Under the pieces are notes generated by a model. It made no database searches and was not told the origin of the DNA. It saw nothing but the letters and a program-made list of their open reading frames with translations. This document shows, piece by piece, positions 17,372-25,501 of a stretch of DNA of 64,000 bases. Where the stretch lies: the NCBI GenBank assembly GCA_020833055.1, contig JAJHQZ010000001.1, forward strand, positions 124,001-188,000. The letters are read 5' to 3'. How positions within the stretch are numbered: position 1 is the stretch's first letter; every line of letters starts with the position of its first letter. Origin of the DNA: Candidatus Korarchaeum sp. (GTDB taxonomy: Archaea > Korarchaeota > Korarchaeia > Korarchaeales > Korarchaeaceae). Both the position numbers and the translations under genes were made by a program.

Positions 17372-18712
17372 TCATATCAGCTTCTCAGGGTTCATTATCC
17401 CATGAGGGTCTAGGACTCCCTTTACGGCCTTCATAATGCTTAAGTAACCCTCATCATAGTTCTCATCTAACTTGTAGATACCTACTCCTGTTCCGAACCC
17501 CAGGGATGCACCTAGAGAAGTGGCATTCTCTATCAGAGTGGATGTAGCTCTCTCAGTCCTCTCAACTTCCTTAGGATCCCTTGAGTTATAGAGGAATATC
17601 GCGATCACCCACCCCAAGGGAGGGTCTATCACTGTTATAGATGGTATCTTCATCCTGGAGCTCATTCTATCTATCTCTTGGACGAGATCCCTCACTGAAT
17701 GTTGATATGATAACATACTAACTACTCGCACAGAGACTTTTTTCCTCTTACAGAGCTCATAGATCTTCTCCCTCCTCATCCAGATGCCCTCAACTTCCTT
17801 AGCTTCAACTTCACTGTACTCCAAAGCTGTCTCAGCGAGTACGCTCTCAACTCTCCCTTTCCACTTCTCAACACACTCACTAGTTCCAGCTATCTCTAAG
17901 AAGCCTATGGCCTCAACCCCGATGAACTCCCGTTCTTCTATCAACTCCTTGTAGTTATGGTAGACTTCGAACCCGTAGATATCGATACCCGCCTTCCTAA
18001 TGGCGTCATATATTACTAGAGAATCCGAGACGTCATTCAGTTCCATGGAATACGAGATGCTAGACTCGGGTCTGTAACTGAGTCCTATTAGAGCTGAAGT
18101 TATGACTCCCAGAGTCCCCTCGGATCCTATTATCAAATCCATCACATTTCTCCTGCTCGGGGGACCAGGTTGCTCCAAAGATATTATTTGTCCTCCGGGT
18201 ATGACGATCTCCAATCCCCTGACGTGATCCCTCATAGTCCCGTACCTCACTGAGAGAGGGGATGCGGCATCCTCAGCTATCATACCACCTATCGTTGAGA
18301 ACCCAATACCATCCGGATTTATCGGCAAAAACATCCCATCTATCAATCTATTGACATCCCTTAACTTAACGCCCGCTTCCACTCTGATGAGGCCTCTGCT
18401 ATCGTCCTTCTCGATTACTCTATTCATCCCCTGCATATCTAAGATGAACCCCCCTCTCACTGCGAGAGGTCCCCCTACGAGAGAGGTGCCGGACCCCCTA
18501 GGAGTCACGGGCACACCGTATTTGTCAGCTATCTCTAGCACTATGGAGACCTCCTCAACTTTCCTAGGCCTTATAATAGCATCTGGGATGTACTCAACTC
18601 CAGAGGAGTCATAAGAGTAAGCATACCTATCGACTTCTTCCCTGAGTATCTGATCTCCACCCAACTGAGAGGATAACTCTTCTAACGCCTTTTCGATATT
18701 ATCCCCACTCAT
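17372..18712 (-). CDS. glcD: FAD-linked oxidase (GlcD/D-lactate dehydrogenase family)
   Basis: 446 residues. The PCMH-type FAD-binding domain shows PVTPRGSGTSLVGGPLAV (residues about 74-91) and TIGGMIAEDAA; the C-terminal cap domain ends with GVLDPHGIMNPEKL, the diagnostic tail of the family. A cytoplasmic flavoprotein that oxidises 2-hydroxyacids such as glycolate or D-lactate. It is first in an operon with glcF. The ATG at 18712 is divergent from gcvT, with a 70-bp promoter region between them. Confidence 0.9.
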   Translation of the reverse strand: MSGDNIEKALEELSSQLGGDQILREEVDRYAYSYDSSGVEYIPDAIIRPRKVEEVSIVLEIADKYGVPVTPRGSGTSLVGGPLAVRGGFILDMQGMNRVIEKDDSRGLIRVEAGVKLRDVNRLIDGMFLPINPDGIGFSTIGGMIAEDAASPLSVRYGTMRDHVRGLEIVIPGGQIISLEQPGPPSRRNVMDLIIGSEGTLGVITSALIGLSYRPESSISYSMELNDVSDSLVIYDAIRKAGIDIYGFEVYHNYKELIEEREFIGVEAIGFLEIAGTSECVEKWKGRVESVLAETALEYSEVEAKEVEGIWMRREKIYELCKRKKVSVRVVSMLSYQHSVRDLVQEIDRMSSRMKIPSITVIDPPLGWVIAIFLYNSRDPKEVERTERATSTLIENATSLGASLGFGTGVGIYKLDENYDEGYLSIMKAVKGVLDPHGIMNPEKLI

Positions 18713-18782
18713 AACGTCTCAAGGACCCTCCAGTATGGAAATAGTAATAATCTTAATCCACGTAGGATCGAGAGGGATGTAG

Positions 18783-19901
18783 GTGCTCAAGTTGTGTCTG
18801 GCGGATCTTCATAGGGAGTTGAATGCGAAGTTTTTCGAATTCGCCGGATGGGAAATGCCAATGAGGTATACGAATTCATTAGAAGAAGCGATGTCCGTGA
18901 GAGAGAATTGTGGGATATTCGATGTCTCCCATATGGGTAGATTGATTATCGAGGGAGTTGATGCGCCCAAATTCCTTCAGAAGGCGACATCAAATAACGT
19001 TGATATCGAAATCGGCAGGAGCAGGTATACGCTCACTCTCAATGAGAGAGGCGGCATAAAGGACGATAACGTGACCTTTAGGTTATCAGACAATAAATAT
19101 ATTTTTGTAACAAATGCAGCAAATAGAATAAAAATATTAAACTGGTTTGATGAATTGTTAAAGAAATGGGATATGAGTGTCCAAGTCTATGATGCGACAC
19201 TCGAGACTTTCATGTTCGCTATTCAGGGACCTAGAGCGAGAGAAGTTTTCCATAATGTCATCGGGACTTCATTAAAAATAAAAAAATTCAATCTAACTAC
19301 TATGAGATGGAAGGGAAGCGAACTCGTTATTAGCAGGACTGGATACACCGGGGAGGACGGTTATGAGGTAATAATAGGTGATAGAGACCTAGCCTCAGAG
19401 TTATTCAAGTCCTTAGTAGAAGCAGGAGCTAAGCCATGTGGATTAGTCGCCAGAGATATTCTCAGGCTCGAAGCGGGACTTGTCCTCTATGGCAACGATA
19501 TAGATGAGGATATTAATCCCATAGAGGCTAGGCTCGAGTTCGCTGTCGATCTCGGGAAGGACTTCGTGGGTAAAGGGGCGGTAATTGATGCGATCAATAA
19601 GGGTATTGAGAGAGTCAGAGTAGGTATAGTGAGCCACAGCAGGAGCGCCCCAAGGAGGGGTGAAGGTGTGTATGCGGGTGAGGAGAGGGTGGGGATCGTG
19701 ACGAGTGGAACTTTCAGCCCGACTATAGAGAGGGGCGTAGGGATGGCATACATTAAGAAGGAGTACGCAGAGGTCGGTAGGGAACTCAGCGTGGGGGAGG
19801 AGAGGAAGCTGAAAGTGAGTGTTGAGAAGATGCCCTTCTATGATGAAAAGGTCTACGGTTGGAGGAGGCTCACTTCAGCTTCCCAAGAACAACGTGACTG
19901 A
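18783..19901 (+). CDS. gcvT: aminomethyltransferase (glycine cleavage T protein)
   Basis: T protein of the glycine cleavage system, transferring the methylene group from the H-protein-bound intermediate to tetrahydrofolate or tetrahydromethanopterin. 372 residues, full length. Seen are FFEFAGWEMPMRY, the GIFDVSHMGR signature, RTGYTGEDGYEV and the DxNPIEARLEFAVD region. No P, H or L protein gene is nearby. The start is GTG at 18783. The 3' end runs 32 bp into the convergent rps17 gene. Confidence 0.93.
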   Translation: MLKLCLADLHRELNAKFFEFAGWEMPMRYTNSLEEAMSVRENCGIFDVSHMGRLIIEGVDAPKFLQKATSNNVDIEIGRSRYTLTLNERGGIKDDNVTFRLSDNKYIFVTNAANRIKILNWFDELLKKWDMSVQVYDATLETFMFAIQGPRAREVFHNVIGTSLKIKKFNLTTMRWKGSELVISRTGYTGEDGYEVIIGDRDLASELFKSLVEAGAKPCGLVARDILRLEAGLVLYGNDIDEDINPIEARLEFAVDLGKDFVGKGAVIDAINKGIERVRVGIVSHSRSAPRRGEGVYAGEERVGIVTSGTFSPTIERGVGMAYIKKEYAEVGRELSVGEERKLKVSVEKMPFYDEKVYGWRRLTSASQEQRD

Positions 19902-20202
19902 CTGTCTTCGCCAATCTACGAGTCTCGACTATCCTAACGAAATCCCCCTCCTTAACTTCGATACACGGAGGTAAATGCGCATGTATCTTACTTCTCCTCC
20001 TCTCATACCTCTTATACTTCTTGTCGTAGTGCAAATATTCAATTAACACTGTGACAGCCCTAGTCATCTTAGTGCTTATGACTCTACCCTCGAGAGAGCT
20101 CCTCCTTAAGGATATGTTTCCGTGCCACGGGCACTTATCATCGTCGCAACTCCTCTCGGGTGGGATTATACCCTCTATAAGATCTTCTGAGATCTCCCTC
20201 AT
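19870..20202 (-). CDS. rps17: ribosomal protein S17 (uS17)
   Basis: 110 residues, archaeal form with an N-terminal extension (CDDDKCPWHGNISLRR) before the OB fold (GRVISTKMTRAVTVLIEYLHYDKKY and HLPPCIEVKEGDFVRI). Last gene of the rpl22-rps3-rpl29-rnp1-rps17 cluster: its ATG overlaps the rnp1 stop as ATGA. In most archaea rpl14 follows; here the cluster stops and the convergent gcvT overlaps the end by 32 bp. Confidence 0.95.
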   Translation of the reverse strand: MREISEDLIEGIIPPERSCDDDKCPWHGNISLRRSSLEGRVISTKMTRAVTVLIEYLHYDKKYKRYERRRSKIHAHLPPCIEVKEGDFVRIVETRRLAKTVSHVVLGKLK

Positions 20203-20471
20203 GCCTTCTTCACCCTCTCCTCAGGCCTACCTATTAGCCTATCACCCAACACTAACACAGAGCTACCATCATCGACCTTAAATAAAAATAATCTCCCACT
20301 CTTAGCGATAGTAGATCTCCTATTCCCTCCCTCGATTATTAAACAGTTCCTCGTCTCATATACTACTTTTCCCCTAATCCCCACTTCAGATAAATTTGGA
20401 GAACTAAAAACACGTACCTCTAAGCCTATGAGCTCATGATATAGTATATTACTTGCTCTGATCGGGCCTAT
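20199..20471 (-). CDS. rnp1: RNase P protein component 1 (Rpp29/Pop4), probable ATA start
   Basis: Protein subunit of archaeal RNase P, which matures tRNA 5' ends; member of the usual ribosomal operon. The only canonical start in the frame is the GTG at 20384, giving 61 residues (GIRGKVVYETRN...). Upstream in frame, however, NILYHELIGLEVRV and SSPNLSEVG continue the conserved N-terminal strands of the family. No ATG, GTG or TTG exists between the preceding in-frame stop and 20384. An ATA at 20469-20471 overlaps the rpl29 stop as ATAG, with AGGGG eight bases upstream, and gives a normal 90-residue protein. Four-base or longer overlaps occur at every other junction of this operon. A sequencing error (ATA for ATG) is the alternative. 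Confidence 0.8.
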   Translation of the reverse strand: MGPIRASNILYHELIGLEVRVFSSPNLSEVGIRGKVVYETRNCLIIEGGNRRSTIAKSGRLFLFKVDDGSSVLVLGDRLIGRPEERVKKA

Positions 20472-20671
20472 AACTTTATACCCCTTTCCCTCAATATCGT
20501 CAGGATCCTCGCCCTTTCCTTCCTCAAAGCCTTCCTTAGATGAGTTTTCTCAGTTGCTCCGAGCAGCCTCTTAGCTTCATTAATGAAGAGATCCCTCTCC
20601 ACTTCCTTAAGCCTTTCCAAAAGTTCCTCGGAATCCAATCCCCTCAACTCATCGAGTTTACTTGGACTCAT
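20468..20671 (-). CDS. rpl29: ribosomal protein L29 (uL29)
   Basis: 67 residues, two long helices typical of L29: LRGLDSEELLERLKEVERDLF then KTHLRKALRKERARILTILRER. Its start overlaps the rps3 end by 14 bp and its stop overlaps the inferred ATA start of rnp1. Confidence 0.93.
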   Translation of the reverse strand: MSPSKLDELRGLDSEELLERLKEVERDLFINEAKRLLGATEKTHLRKALRKERARILTILRERGIKL

Positions 20672-21404
20672 CTTCCTTCACCTCACTAGTAACTTCTAGC
20701 TCTCCTTTTAACTCTTCAGGTATCTCTACAGCCTCCGATTCTGACAACGATTCTATTTCAGATCTTATTTTCTCCCTGATCTTCTCTATCTCATCTTCCT
20801 TTATCACAACGGTATCGGGCCCCCTCACACCCGGCTTGACAATCCTAACTCTCACTCCTATCATGCCTTGCGGCATTAAAACGTGCTTCACCGCATATTC
20901 AACGTTCTCAATGTAGTCCTGACCACACCTATATATAACTCCTTCCCTGAATCTCTCCTCCCTAGCTCTCTGACTTCCAAATTTTCCAGAGAGCCTTATC
21001 TCAACTCCCTTAGCTCCCTCAGCCATCACTCTACTGAGCGCTGAGTAAGCTACCTTCTTGTACCTCTCCCCCTTAGCGATCCTCCTAGCTATGTAACTCG
21101 CGACTATCCTAGAGCTTAGGAATGGTTTGTCAACTTTCTTAGCTTGTATATATGGGTTTTGTATTCCTAGTTCCTCTTTCAAGATATCGCTTATCCTCTT
21201 AGATGTCCTGCCGCCCCTACCGATCATAACCCCGGGACTCTCGACGTAAACAGTTATTATATCTCTTATAGGTGTGGATGAAATTTCTACTCCATGGAAG
21301 CCGGCCTTATCGGCTATCTTTTCCATGAACTCGTGAAGCTTATATTTAATAATACCCTCTTGAACGAACTTCTTATATATAGGCATGGACTTCGCGGAGC
21401 TCAT
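20658..21404 (-). CDS. rps3: ribosomal protein S3 (uS3)
   Basis: 248 residues. The N-terminal KH domain has VESPGVMIGRGGRTSKRI (residues about 54-71); the C-terminal domain has SGKFGSQRAREERFREG and a conserved GMIGVRVRIVKPG. The tail is rich in Glu and Ser (about the last 40 residues), as in other archaeal S3. The ATG overlaps the rpl22 stop (ATGA at 21401-21404). Confidence 0.95.
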   Translation of the reverse strand: MSSAKSMPIYKKFVQEGIIKYKLHEFMEKIADKAGFHGVEISSTPIRDIITVYVESPGVMIGRGGRTSKRISDILKEELGIQNPYIQAKKVDKPFLSSRIVASYIARRIAKGERYKKVAYSALSRVMAEGAKGVEIRLSGKFGSQRAREERFREGVIYRCGQDYIENVEYAVKHVLMPQGMIGVRVRIVKPGVRGPDTVVIKEDEIEKIREKIRSEIESLSESEAVEIPEELKGELEVTSEVKEDESK

Positions 21405-21868
21405 CCCTCACCCTCCTCCCTCTCCTCTAGCACTATCTCCACGTGGACCAATTGTTCGATCTTAGGAGTGGCCCTCCCATATGCTCTCGGGAAAAAGCGC
21501 CTCAGCTTCATCCCCTTCTGAGCTGCTGCATGCTTCACGTATAAGTTATCGGGGTCTAAATCTTTGTTCATCGCATTATGTTCCGCACTCTTCAGGATCT
21601 TCTTCAAGAGTTTAGCTGCCTTAACAGGATACCTCCCTGCACCAGAGATGCCCCTCCTATGGGGTACGCCCCCGTTGTACCGCCTGAAGGGTATCGCTCT
21701 CCTCAGAGCGATTACTTCATCTAGTATATTATAAGCTTCTGATAGCTTCTTTCCCCTTATCTCCCTCAGTAACTCTACCATCTCCTTGAAGGATACTCTC
21801 AAGTCCCTTCCAGAGGCCATCGCTTCCTTCTCGCCTTGAGCCGCGTACGAGTACCCCCACGTAGGCAA
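21401..21868 (-). CDS. rpl22: ribosomal protein L22 (uL22)
   Basis: 155 residues from a TTG at 21868. This start gives MPTWGYSYAAQ, matching the family N-terminus (usually MPRWGYS-like), has AGGGTG seven bases upstream, and fits a start site predicted about 14 nt upstream from the TATA at 21901-21914. An ATG at 21892 would add eight residues and lies only 16 bp from that TATA. Core motifs: GRDLRVSFKEMVELLREIRGKK, PFRRYNGGVPHRRG and the C-terminal ATPKIEQLVHVEIVLEE. First gene of the cluster; rps19, its normal upstream neighbour, is absent. Confidence 0.92.
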   Translation of the reverse strand: MPTWGYSYAAQGEKEAMASGRDLRVSFKEMVELLREIRGKKLSEAYNILDEVIALRRAIPFRRYNGGVPHRRGISGAGRYPVKAAKLLKKILKSAEHNAMNKDLDPDNLYVKHAAAQKGMKLRRFFPRAYGRATPKIEQLVHVEIVLEEREEGEG

Positions 21869-21900
21869 TACTTTACACCCTACATGAGGCATTGATGTTC

Positions 21901-21914
21901 AGCCTTTATAAAAA
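21901..21914 (-). promoter_or_regulatory. promoter of the rpl22 cluster
   Basis: Minus-strand ATTTTTATAAAG centred near 21908 places the start site near 21882, leaving a 14-nt leader that contains the AGGGTG ribosome-binding site used by the TTG start of rpl22. Confidence 0.55.
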
Positions 21915-21964
21915 TTTCACTTCACTCTTGTAGAGCGAACAAAATGATATATGCAGGATAGGCC

Positions 21965-22945
21965 CTACGAAACTCCTCTCTTTTCCTTGGACCCCCGTCT
22001 AGTTCTCGAGGATTCTCCCCTTATCCTCCAGAAGATGTATGCCCCTACTACAACCGGGGGTAATGAAGCTAGGAGGACCAGCTGAGGTGTCACGTAGATC
22101 TCAGAGCGTTTCACTATTATTGTGAGGGACTTTCCATCCTTTTGAAGCTGTGGGACGAACTCCCAGAGTGCATTATTCCAAACGATCACTTTAGGTGCCA
22201 AATTACCCCCCATTATCTGTATAGATGGGTTCGTGAAGTTGACCCATAGGTTGCAAGCTATGTCGTCAGGTAGCAGATAAGTGAGGGGGCTCAGATCCAT
22301 CACATAATAATCGCCGCTAGCACTCTTCTTGAGTGATAGGGGCTTAGTCTCAGCGTATACCTCATAACTTACGACTACTGTCTGAGTTTCAAGGGTCTCG
22401 CTCTTATATGAAACCCGCAAGCTCTTTATCACGCTCGAGTTCGAGGAAGCTGATGATATCGCAGCTATACCAGTGTAGTTAACGTTAGGAACTCCTCTAT
22501 AGGTCACATTGAAGAAACTCCATCTAAGTCCGTATAAAATTAACAAGTTTCTTCCATAAAAGAAGCTCATCATGCTCAATATCGTCGAGTTCGAGAGATA
22601 GCCTCTAGCAGCGGCTTTCTTAAGGAAGTCCGCTCTATTCGTTGGATCCCCGACTTGAGGATAAAGTAAGAATCTGTAATCTCCTCTAAGCCCGACAGGT
22701 GTTTGATTCATCGTAACATTCCCTCTGAAGTTCATCCAATACAGGATAGGCGCCTTCAAGGTATTCGTGAAGAAGTAAGTTTCATCGCCACTTAACGTCC
22801 TATATACGCTCGCCTTCATCGTAGCTGAAAAATCCTCCCTTATCTGAATGGTCGCTACTGGCATCGGATATGCTGAATTGATTATCCTCATCTGGCTAAC
22901 TAGCATAAGAGCGAGTATAGCTACAGCGAATAGCTCATACCTCAT
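21965..22945 (-). CDS. exported protein with C-terminal membrane anchor
   Basis: 326 residues, no recognised domain. A signal peptide (MRYELFAVAILALMLVSQ) is followed by a beta-rich extracellular region with about nine N-x-S/T sequons (N-glycosylation likely), then a transmembrane helix (LVLLASLPPVVVGAYIFW, about residues 289-306) and a short Arg/Lys-rich cytoplasmic tail. The same layout recurs in the exported proteins at 51871-53085 and 60020-62524, without obvious sequence similarity. I chose the ATG at 22945 because GAGGTG precedes it; a TTG at 22966 is possible. Divergent from polB at 23015. Confidence 0.8.
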   Translation of the reverse strand: MRYELFAVAILALMLVSQMRIINSAYPMPVATIQIREDFSATMKASVYRTLSGDETYFFTNTLKAPILYWMNFRGNVTMNQTPVGLRGDYRFLLYPQVGDPTNRADFLKKAAARGYLSNSTILSMMSFFYGRNLLILYGLRWSFFNVTYRGVPNVNYTGIAAISSASSNSSVIKSLRVSYKSETLETQTVVVSYEVYAETKPLSLKKSASGDYYVMDLSPLTYLLPDDIACNLWVNFTNPSIQIMGGNLAPKVIVWNNALWEFVPQLQKDGKSLTIIVKRSEIYVTPQLVLLASLPPVVVGAYIFWRIRGESSRTRRGSKEKRGVS

Positions 22946-22979
22946 TAATGAACACCTCTTTCGCAACCCCTAGTAGCAC

Positions 22980-22991
22980 CTTATTTAAATT
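22980..22991 (+). promoter_or_regulatory. promoter of the second polB
   Basis: CTTATTTAAATT centred near 22986 predicts transcription from about 23012, leaving three bases or fewer before the ATG at 23015, so the mRNA is nearly leaderless. Confidence 0.5.
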
Positions 22992-23014
22992 CTCCTTCTT
23001 GCAATAGATTATGA

Positions 23015-25501
23015 ATGCCCCCGAGGAGAGGAGTCCTGCTCTCAGTATTCTACTCAGGAGATGATAGAGCTGCTGTGATGAAGTTCTATGATGTGGATAG
23101 TGGAGAGGTATTTCTGGTCAAGGATCAGACGGACCATAAGCCATATCTCCTCACAAATGCCCCTGAGGAGAAGATACCTGAAGCCCTCTCAGAGTTCGCA
23201 TCTAGGATTCACTCTATATCGAGGGTCAGGAAATATGATGTCCTAAGGGATAGGGAGGTGGAGTTAACTAAAGTCGAAGCTAAGGATCCGCTCGCGATAG
23301 GGGGATCTCCTAAAAACATGAGGGATGTATTAGCTAAGCTCGGGTATGATGTGTGGGAAGCGAGAATAAAATATTACGATTGTTTCGTCTTTGATAGAAA
23401 TCTAATACCGGGATGCCTCTATGAGATAGATGATTCTGGGGACTTGAGGAGGATCAGCGTAGAAGCTGAACTGGAAGGGGAGTTGCTCAACTCCGATAGC
23501 GAGGTCAGGGAAGTATTGCTCTCTATGATCCCGCTCTTCGATGAGCCCTCCCCGAGCATGCCGAATGCCGCACTCGATATAGAGGTCTTATCCCCGTTAG
23601 ATAAGATACCCGATCCGAGGGAACCGGACAAGCCGATCGCAGCTGCTGCGATAGTAGATAGCTCAGGGAGGAAGGAGGTTCATGTACTTCACAGAGGAGG
23701 GAGTATTCCTAACGAATTACCAAATGGTGCTAAACTGATAAGCTATGAGAGTGAGGGAAGGCTTATAAGGAGTGTATTGGATAGGATAAGTGAGTACCCT
23801 CTCTTATTCACTTATAACGGAGATAACTTCGACTTACCGTATCTAGCTAGAAGGGCTAAGGAACTGGGAGTGAGCGATAGGCCTGTGAGACTCGAGAAGG
23901 ACAGGGCTATATTAGACACAGGTACCCACATAGATCTCTATAAGCTATTCAGCAATAGATCAATACAAGTTTATGTCTTTGATAATAAGTATGCAGGATA
24001 TACATTAGATGAAGTAGCTGAAGCTATATTGGGCGAGAAGAAGATGGAACTGGAAGCTAGAGATTTCTACTCAATCGAGACCAGGACTTTAGCTGAATAC
24101 TGCCTCAGAGATGCTGAGCTCACATTCAAGCTCGGAAATATAGGTTCTGGTGAGATAATCAGGCTCCTCTTCCTATTCTCTAGGATAAGCAAGATGTCTC
24201 TCGAGGAAGTTTCTAGGCAGGGGGTATCATCGTGGATAAGGAACATGATATTCTTCGAATATAGGAGGAGAGGCTGGCTTATCCCTGAAAGAGAGGAGAT
24301 AATGAGAGTGAGAGGAGAGAGGACATACTCTCAAGCGATAATAAAGGGGAAGAAGTACATGGGAGCTATAGTTTTAGAGCCCGTCCCCGGCATACACTTC
24401 GATGTAGCTGTGATGGACTTCGCCAGCTTATACCCATCAATAATAGGTCGTTGGAAAGTAAGTTTTGAGACAATAAACTGCCCCCATGAAGATTGCAGGG
24501 AAAACAGACCAGTTAATGAACTCCCCCATTGGATATGCAAGAAGGAGAGGGGGATAGTCCCATACTTGATTCAAGCTTTAAGGGACCTAAGGGTCAAGAG
24601 GTATAAGAAGAGAGCAAAGGAGGAGAAGGATGAGAATATGAGGGAGTGGTTCGATACCGTCCAAAGGAGCCTCAAAGTTTTCCTAAATGCTTCATATGGC
24701 GTATTTGGATATGAGAACTTCCCCCTCTACTCACCTCCTGCAGCGGAGATGATCACGGCTCTCGCTAGGAAGGCAATGCTTCTCTCGATAGATGAGGCAC
24801 GTAAGATGAATCTGATTGTCATTTACGGGGATACTGATAGCCTATTCATCAGGGGGGCGACGCAGGAACAGATAGAGGAGTTCGAGAGGAGGGTCGAGGA
24901 GAAACTGGGGATAGATCTCGAGCTCGATAAGTGGTATAGGTACGTGGTTTTCTCGAGGTTGAAGAAGAATTACTTAGGAGTGACTAGAGACGGATCCGTC
25001 GTAATCAAGGGATTGTTAGGTAAGAAGAGGAACATACCCATTTTCGTTAAGGAAGCGTTCGACGAAGTCATAAAAACGTTATCAGAGGTCAAGAGCCCAG
25101 AAGATTTCTCAAATGCGAAGATAAAGATAGAGGAGATCATAAGAAGTTACGTTAAGATGCTAGAGTCCGGTGATTATGATTTAGAGAAGCTCGCTTTTAG
25201 ATGCATGTTGGGTAAGAGTCCCGATGATTATACTAAGACCACGCCCCAGCACGTCAAGGTCGCTAGGATACTGGAGAGCATGGGTAAGCGTGTTGAGGCG
25301 GGGCAAGTGATTAGATACGTGAAAGTCGTTGGGAGAGAGGGAGTAATGCCTGTGGAACTAGCTAGCAAGTCCCAGATAGATAAGGAGAAGTATTTAGAGA
25401 TAATGAGATCCACATTCGAGCAAATACTGGAGGCTCTCGATATGAATTTCGATGAGATCATAAAGGATAGAAAGGAGTCAAGCCTTGAGGAATTCTTTTA
25501 A
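23015..25501 (+). CDS. polB: family-B DNA polymerase, proofreading type
   Basis: 828 residues, a likely replicative or repair polymerase. All exonuclease motifs are intact: Exo I ALDIEVL (near residue 184), Exo II YNGDNFDLPY, Exo III YCLRDAEL. Polymerase motifs: A DFASLYPSI (about 467), B NASYGVFGYE, C YGDTDSLF (about 603). It ends in SLEEFF, a PCNA-binding-type tail. This contrasts with the exonuclease-degenerate PolB at 6509-8695, so the genome pairs a proofreading and a non-proofreading family-B enzyme within 15 kb. The last 24 bp overlap the end of convergent gatE. Confidence 0.95.
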   Translation: MPPRRGVLLSVFYSGDDRAAVMKFYDVDSGEVFLVKDQTDHKPYLLTNAPEEKIPEALSEFASRIHSISRVRKYDVLRDREVELTKVEAKDPLAIGGSPKNMRDVLAKLGYDVWEARIKYYDCFVFDRNLIPGCLYEIDDSGDLRRISVEAELEGELLNSDSEVREVLLSMIPLFDEPSPSMPNAALDIEVLSPLDKIPDPREPDKPIAAAAIVDSSGRKEVHVLHRGGSIPNELPNGAKLISYESEGRLIRSVLDRISEYPLLFTYNGDNFDLPYLARRAKELGVSDRPVRLEKDRAILDTGTHIDLYKLFSNRSIQVYVFDNKYAGYTLDEVAEAILGEKKMELEARDFYSIETRTLAEYCLRDAELTFKLGNIGSGEIIRLLFLFSRISKMSLEEVSRQGVSSWIRNMIFFEYRRRGWLIPEREEIMRVRGERTYSQAIIKGKKYMGAIVLEPVPGIHFDVAVMDFASLYPSIIGRWKVSFETINCPHEDCRENRPVNELPHWICKKERGIVPYLIQALRDLRVKRYKKRAKEEKDENMREWFDTVQRSLKVFLNASYGVFGYENFPLYSPPAAEMITALARKAMLLSIDEARKMNLIVIYGDTDSLFIRGATQEQIEEFERRVEEKLGIDLELDKWYRYVVFSRLKKNYLGVTRDGSVVIKGLLGKKRNIPIFVKEAFDEVIKTLSEVKSPEDFSNAKIKIEEIIRSYVKMLESGDYDLEKLAFRCMLGKSPDDYTKTTPQHVKVARILESMGKRVEAGQVIRYVKVVGREGVMPVELASKSQIDKEKYLEIMRSTFEQILEALDMNFDEIIKDRKESSLEEFF

